From Telmatactis stephensoni (taxonomy: Eukaryota > Cnidaria > Anthozoa > Actiniaria > Isophelliidae): a stretch of 64,000 nucleotides of DNA. The notes under the pieces are model-generated. The model saw only the letters and a program-made list of their open reading frames with translations, did no database searches and was not told the origin of the DNA. Position 1 is the stretch's first letter. Every line of letters begins with the position of its first letter. Shown here in pieces: positions 59,326 through 64,000 of the stretch. The position numbers and the translations under genes were made by a program. The stretch lies in the NCBI GenBank assembly GCA_029948255.1, contig JALIZF010001720.1:15001-79000 (forward strand), written 5' to 3'.

Positions 59326-62300
59326 CTAAAGAATGCAAAAAGGAATTATAAATAGTAACGACAGATTTATTAGTTATCGTTCAATTTATAGGTAAATTAT
59401 ATTAATTGCATCCACAGAGAGTAACTGAAAAGCAGATGTATATATATATATATATATGTTCTGATATTCGATGATAATGATGATGTACCAATAACGAAAA
59501 AGCATATAGGATATAAACATTATAGTATCCATAGACATGTAGCTACAGATAAAAGTTAGTAACATGCGCAGTAACGAAAATACCAAAAAAGAGAATAAAT
59601 TTGATGATAATGATGATGACGGTGATGATCCTGATTATGATACTATGCTGGTGGTGATAACAGTAAACATCCCGATGACCACAACTGAACAAGCCGACAA
59701 CGGTATTTCAAAAGTGACGAGAATGTTACCATGGTTACTTGATGATGATGATGATGATGATGATGATAACATGCGTGCTTACCTGTCACCGTCAGTTGGA
59801 ACAGTAACGGCGTGCTCATTATCACTTCGATTACAATACAGGTAAAAACAAATTAATAACAACGAAGTAAAAATCACCAGCAAGTAGTGGTATGTTTTGT
59901 TAGAAGTTTAATTTTTAATACCTTGGATCATCTCTCTGACTCTTCAATCGAGAATTCAGTCTGTTGAAACATCAAAATCAACAAAAATGGCAAATGAAGC
60001 TAGTTTGAATTTGAGGGACTAGTTATACAAATCGAGTGTAAAGGTGGTAGGAGTAACCGGGACTACCATAACAAGCTGATTAATCACATTGTATTACAAA
60101 TCGACCTAAATGTCTTGCTGTAGTTTGACTGTTTCTAATCAGATTTGACAGTCGACGTTTTTTGGAAAATGATCGTCAGTCTGGTGTAATCTGATTTGTC
60201 AATTTTGCGTAGGTGGTCCCCCTTACCTATATGCGCACTGTAATCGGACAAAGTGAGAGTTGTCATACGATGTCAAGGACGCTTGTCAAGGTGTAGAATA
60301 TAGAATGTAGTGAGTAGTGTGGAGGGCGTACAATTAATACTGTGCAAGAACGGATCCAGGATTTTCTTCAGGGAGAGGTGCACCCGGATTATTTTTCAGG
60401 GGGGTGCAGTGTTATAGAAATTGGAAACCATCCATAGGGTATTTTGGAAAAATATACAGAAAACAGGGCCCAAAGTCGTCTTAGGAGGGGGTGCGCACCC
60501 CCTGCACCCCTCCCCTAAATCTGCTCCTGCTGTATACTTGACGGTAGAATGGAGCGAACAAGGCATGTATGTAAAGTATGTATAGAGTTTGTAATTAGAA
60601 GGGAAGTATTCTCAGCCCACGTTGACAATATGTTTAGTCTTACTGACCTGCAGCGATAAATAATGTCGATGATAACGACCACTACAAGTATAAAACAGAC
60701 CAGCGGTATTGCTATGAGTAAAATAGTTGTTGAATTGGTTGATTGATGGGGTGTTGCTTGTGTTTCAACATCATCAGCATTCAGTGTTGGGTTCTCTGTG
60801 GTGGGCTCTAGATCTGATTGAGAAGAAAAGTACTGAACATATTATCAATCTGTAAATATAAATTGAACTCTTAACGGTAATGACTTTAATTATTGGACGT
60901 AGGGACTTTTAGTTGTATTGTTGAGATGTGTTTTTTCCAACCTATTGATTTCATTCTGTCAAGGACCCTCAGTCAAAGCAAAACTTATACCGGAAAATCG
61001 GTCCAAAGGTATTCAGTTTAACCCCCTGAGTTTGAAAATCTACGATTTAGGACATTAGTTTTGTAACCTTTCATCAGACTTATAACATGGAATTATATAA
61101 ATCGAAAAACATAAAGAAACAACAAATATCGTTGTACATGCCAAAAGACAAACAAACAAACAACCAATCAATCAAACAAACAAACAGCAATGTACCAAAC
61201 GAGCATTGGCTATAATATTTTAATCTCACCTTTATTAAGAATAATTTGATACTCTGCGTGAAATCCCAAACTGTTGTGAACGTGATTCGAACGAAACACG
61301 AACACCAAATCACTTGTTGAAATAACCTGAAACGACTCCAGACTACCACGGTAAGCCTTCACTAGTTCCAAACTATCATTTGTTGATCTGTAATACTCCA
61401 GTACGTCAGTTTCGTTACCATTCTCAACGGCGAGTGAAAAACTTGTAAAGTTCACGTGAATGGTGTGATTGGCAGGAACCTGAATCTTCCACGAGCAAAG
61501 CTGTCCATCCGGGTACTTATCAGGAAAGCGAGGGGACTGGAATTTACCATTCGGACCAACCATGGCCAACGTCTTGTTACAACCTAAGAACAATAACTTT
61601 TAAAGTTAAAGTTCGGCGAAAGTTAAGGTGAAGTGTGTTTGTTTCGGAGTGTGGATTGAGCGTCCTTATCCACTCCCTCCACCGGTACTCCGTTCTACGG
61701 TAATTAAAGTTTACTTAGACGTAATCAACGTAGTAGATGAGGTGGAAAAGGCTACTCCCTTAACAGCCTAATTTCATTCAAAAGCTTTGATCATAAGTGT
61801 ATTGGTTGATGAAGTAATCGAAATAAAACTCCAATCAGTTAGCGGTGCTACAAAGTTGCTACACCACAGCAAACACTATTAATAGTGATGTTTCTACTTA
61901 GTTTGCAGTACTTACTTTCATAATAACAGTAAAACATAGTAAGTCCCTTTTGACTTTTAGAGCCAACTTCAGTGTAAGGAACTGTTCCACCTTTCGTCCA
62001 TCTTTGATCTTTGTGGTTGAGTGTACTGTATTGGATCCATTCACTTGTGGCTACCATCCACTTAACTTGTTGACACTCAGCAGAACCATAAGGTAGTAGG
62101 TAGAAGGGATGTGTTATAGGAAGATCAATAGTTTGGCTTTTTACTCCAGTTGTTTTGCAAAAAAAGGAAATTTTAAGGTCGTACGCGTCATGACCAGATT
62201 TTTGTATCCCGTTTTTATGTTTTAACCTTAAAACTGGATATCCATTTCGCCAGCTGTTATCCATTTTAATCCAGCCATCCTTCATATCAGTTGGTGTAGT

Positions 62301-63986
62301 GCTTCCTTCTTTGTAGATACAGTATTGACCTTTATAAAATATTTGAGATATAACGCGCGCGCTGATTGGTTGGCTACCATGTTTATATCAGAGGACAGAG
62401 ACATGGCTCGCTCAAAAAACGTCGAAAATATTTCATAAAAGCAATATAAAACGATCGCTTATGTCTCTGTACTGTGATATAAACACTCTGGAAGATGTAA
62501 GTAGAGCACTCGAAAAGCAAGAAAAACACTCGGCTATACGCCTCGTGTTCCCTAAGCTTGCTTTTCTCTTGCACTACATCTTCCATCGTGTTTATATCAC
62601 AGTACAGAGACATGCGCGCGCGTTTTACATTCCTTAAGAAACAACATTGTTGATTTACAACTAGCTTGTTATCAATTGAAGAGAAATCAGTCTTCATTTA
62701 ATGTCGTTCCCATCAGTAACCAGTAAAAGTTAACTTGTCACGTACCTTTTGGCCAATGAAGAGATGTCTTCTTTGTTTTTGTACAAAATGACCTGAGAAC
62801 GTAACTTCTTGTGACGTACCCATCGATGTGTAGCACCGCTGACCGGTTATTTTTAACATTAGCAACTGTATGTTGGACGACCCATCCATTATCGACCCAC
62901 TGTGAAGGGCATCCTGAGGTAGGCTTGAGAAGGGAGTAGGTTCCTTCAGGCCAAGACCAGATTTCTCCTATGGAATGTGAAGAATAAAAGCAATAGCACT
63001 CGCAGAGGTGTGTATATATGATCTTATGCAGGTTATCACTTACTTACGGTACGTCGTAGAGTATACTGGCGGTCAGTATATTTGGGTATCATGGTAGTAA
63101 TTGGTGGCCATATATGTTGTGCAGATATGGTGTTTTTTAATTTGGTAGCAACATCATCAAAAGCATAGATGCATGCACGCAGCAGCAGCAACAGCAGTGG
63201 GAGCTGCAGCAGCAGCAGTGGCGATGGTGTTAGTAAAGTGCAGTGCAAACCAGCAAGGGAATGAAAGCCGAATTCGTAACGTGAATGTTTATCCTACAGT
63301 AGTTCAAAGTTTAAGGTTGTTGCTCAGATTTGATATTATATAATAGACCCTTGCAGGAACTGGTCACGTGACACGTCATCAAAATATCAACAGTATCGTA
63401 ATGACAAAATGGTTGACATATTAAGAAGGAGCATCCTTAAATTGGTACTTTTACCAAGTTTGAGCCTTCTTCGATATATTGGAAAAGATTTATATTTTTT
63501 GAAATTGCAATATTTTTACAAAGGCTACATGACTGACGGCATGCCAAGGTTTTCAAAAACTTCTTTCCTTGAATCATTACAATCAAAAACACGTACACAT
63601 GAAAAAACCTAGGGTGCTTTTTCTAATGCTGCTGTCCATTTTGTCATCAGAGCTGATATCTCTGTGTCTTGTGTCACGTGACCAGATCCTGCAAAGGGCC
63701 TATTAGCCTACCCTACCTATAAATTGATAAACATCATTAGCCCAAGGTCCTCCAACTCCATTTCTACAGGCTGTAAATTTTCCATGTTTACCATATGTTT
63801 TGTATGCAGTAGGACCACTCCAGCATTCATTCGAATTTTGAACAGCAAAAGTGTTGTATCCTTTTTGGTCAGCTTTGGATGCACATTCTTCAATAGGATT
63901 ACCCCTCTTGACCAAGCCAAGACGAGTCGACATGGCCCTATAGTTCCCATTATCTTTGTAACAGCCAATGTGTTTGTATTGCAGTG
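59025..63986 (-). CDS. Gene D: WSC-like/ApeC/CUB type I membrane receptor with ITAM-like tail (5' partial)
   Basis: Exons on the minus strand: 63717-63986, 62746-62967, 61916-62329, 61230-61583, 60648-60807, 59922-59960, 59783-59824 and 59025-59325. The signal-peptide exon should lie beyond 64000. The modules match B and C. The tail holds YQEL-x8-YEPL, which fits the canonical ITAM spacing, and a distal YEPM...YLTI pair. The NPxY of B and C is gone, and the acceptor of that small exon is altered; an in-frame substitute AG was used here. By domains it should recognise extracellular, possibly microbial, ligands and could recruit SH2-domain kinases; this is inference. Confidence 0.82.
59783..59960 (-). 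CDS. Gene D exons: juxtamembrane tail, NPxY lost
   Basis: Exon 59922-59960 (39 bp) encodes LNSRLKSQRDDP. Exon 59783-59824 encodes DNEHAVTVPTDGD. At the acceptor used by B (ATAG), D has ATTG. The nearest downstream AG restores frame after losing 9 bp. Whether this exon is spliced in is uncertain. Confidence 0.55.
60648..60807 (-). CDS. Gene D exon: stalk and transmembrane helix
   Basis: 160 bp, phase 1 to 2. A Thr-rich stalk of about 28 residues (EPTTENPTLNADD start), then ILLIAIPLVCFILVVVVII and DIIYRCR. Confidence 0.78.
61230..61583 (-). CDS. Gene D exon: CUB domain
   Basis: 354 bp, phase 1-1. GCNKTLAMVGPNGKFQSPRF, LCSWKIQVP, NFTSFSLAVENG and LGFHAEYQIIL. Confidence 0.88.
61916..62329 (-). 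CDS. Gene D exon: ApeC domain, part 2
   Basis: 414 bp, phase 1-1, two codons longer than in the others because of its variable segment. YCIYKEGS, DGWIKMDNSWRNG, the core TGVKSQTIDLPITHPFYLLP and FYCYYES. Confidence 0.85.
62378..62620. repeat. Foldback cluster in gene D ApeC intron
   Basis: Three copies, one inverted, of a GTTTATATCACAGTACAGAG-like sequence flanked by GCGCGCG. Inner arms share GAAGATGTA and AAAGCAAG. Confidence 0.7.
62746..62967 (-). CDS. Gene D exon: ApeC domain, part 1
   Basis: 222 bp, phase 1-1, GTACGT donor. It opens with EIWSWPEGTYSLLKPTSGCP, followed by DNGWVVQHTV, LHIDGYV, SFCTKTKKTS and HWPK. The frame is set by paralogy. Confidence 0.78.
63342..63705. mobile_element. 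TIR MITE beside the gene D WSC-like exon
   Basis: Ends AATAGACCCTTGCAGGAACT and inverse, with GGTCACGTGACAC inside. Its right end is 11 bp from the splice donor at 63716. It contains a 67-codon plus-strand frame of no known family. Confidence 0.75.
63717..63986 (-). CDS. Gene D exon: WSC-like Cys-rich domain
   Basis: 270 bp, phase 1-1, shorter than in B and C. QYKHIGCYKD, MSTRLGLVKRGNP, NTFAVQNSNECWSGPTAYKT, TACRNGVGG and WANDVYQF. A MITE ends 11 bp beyond its donor. Confidence 0.77.
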   Translation of the reverse strand, partial: HCNTNTLAVTKIMGTIGPCRLVLAWSRGVILLKNVHPKLTKKDTTLLLFKIRMNAGVVLLHTKHMVNMENLQPVEMELEDLGLMMFINL

Positions 63987-64000
63987 CTAAAAATCAATTG

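Overview
The window is eukaryotic and most likely from an anthozoan cnidarian (a stony coral or sea anemone). The DNA is AT-rich, the genes are split by introns with GT/AG borders, and short tetranucleotide repeats, foldback MITEs, a DIRS-type retrotransposon and tRNA-derived repeats are abundant. The species cannot be named from this sequence alone.

The only recognisable host genes form one tandem family on the minus strand, read from right to left: gene D (59025-63986, 5' end outside the window), gene C (42351-55292, complete), gene B (20174-30969, complete) and gene A (1910-9922, 3' end not found). A full copy is a type I membrane protein of about 620-670 residues: signal peptide, a WSC-like Cys-rich domain, an apextrin C-terminal (ApeC) domain on two exons, a CUB domain, a Ser/Thr-rich stalk, one transmembrane helix, and a cytoplasmic tail with many tyrosines. 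Exons were placed by splice sites, by intron phase (1,1,1,1,1,2,2,2) and by paralogue comparison. The spliced lengths of B and C come out in frame (2013 and 1863 nt).

ApeC domains in other invertebrates bind bacterial cell-wall components, and the tails carry YxxL/I and NPxY motifs, so these look like membrane pattern-recognition or adhesion receptors. Gene D has a tail segment with the spacing of a canonical ITAM. The copies differ by module. A has no WSC-like exon and no visible membrane exon. B has a long stalk. B and C keep NPxY, and D has lost it. C has a degraded tail. Relic exons at 50707-50808 and 56005-56213 show past duplication and decay.

The rest is mobile and simple DNA. Between A and B lies a DIRS-like tyrosine-recombinase retrotransposon (about 11302-18500) whose RT is split by a 2.5 kb DNA element that itself holds a foldback MITE. 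A truncated LINE abuts it. Between B and C lie two very large palindromes (33407-35286 and 35786-40193) and several short foldbacks flanked by TTA or TAA. The intron of A holds a pair of roughly 550 bp inverted repeats plus LINE tails. A pair of related MITEs with 10-bp target duplications sits near 19.4 and 31.3 kb. Many open frames in the window lie in microsatellites or transposon arms and are not genes.
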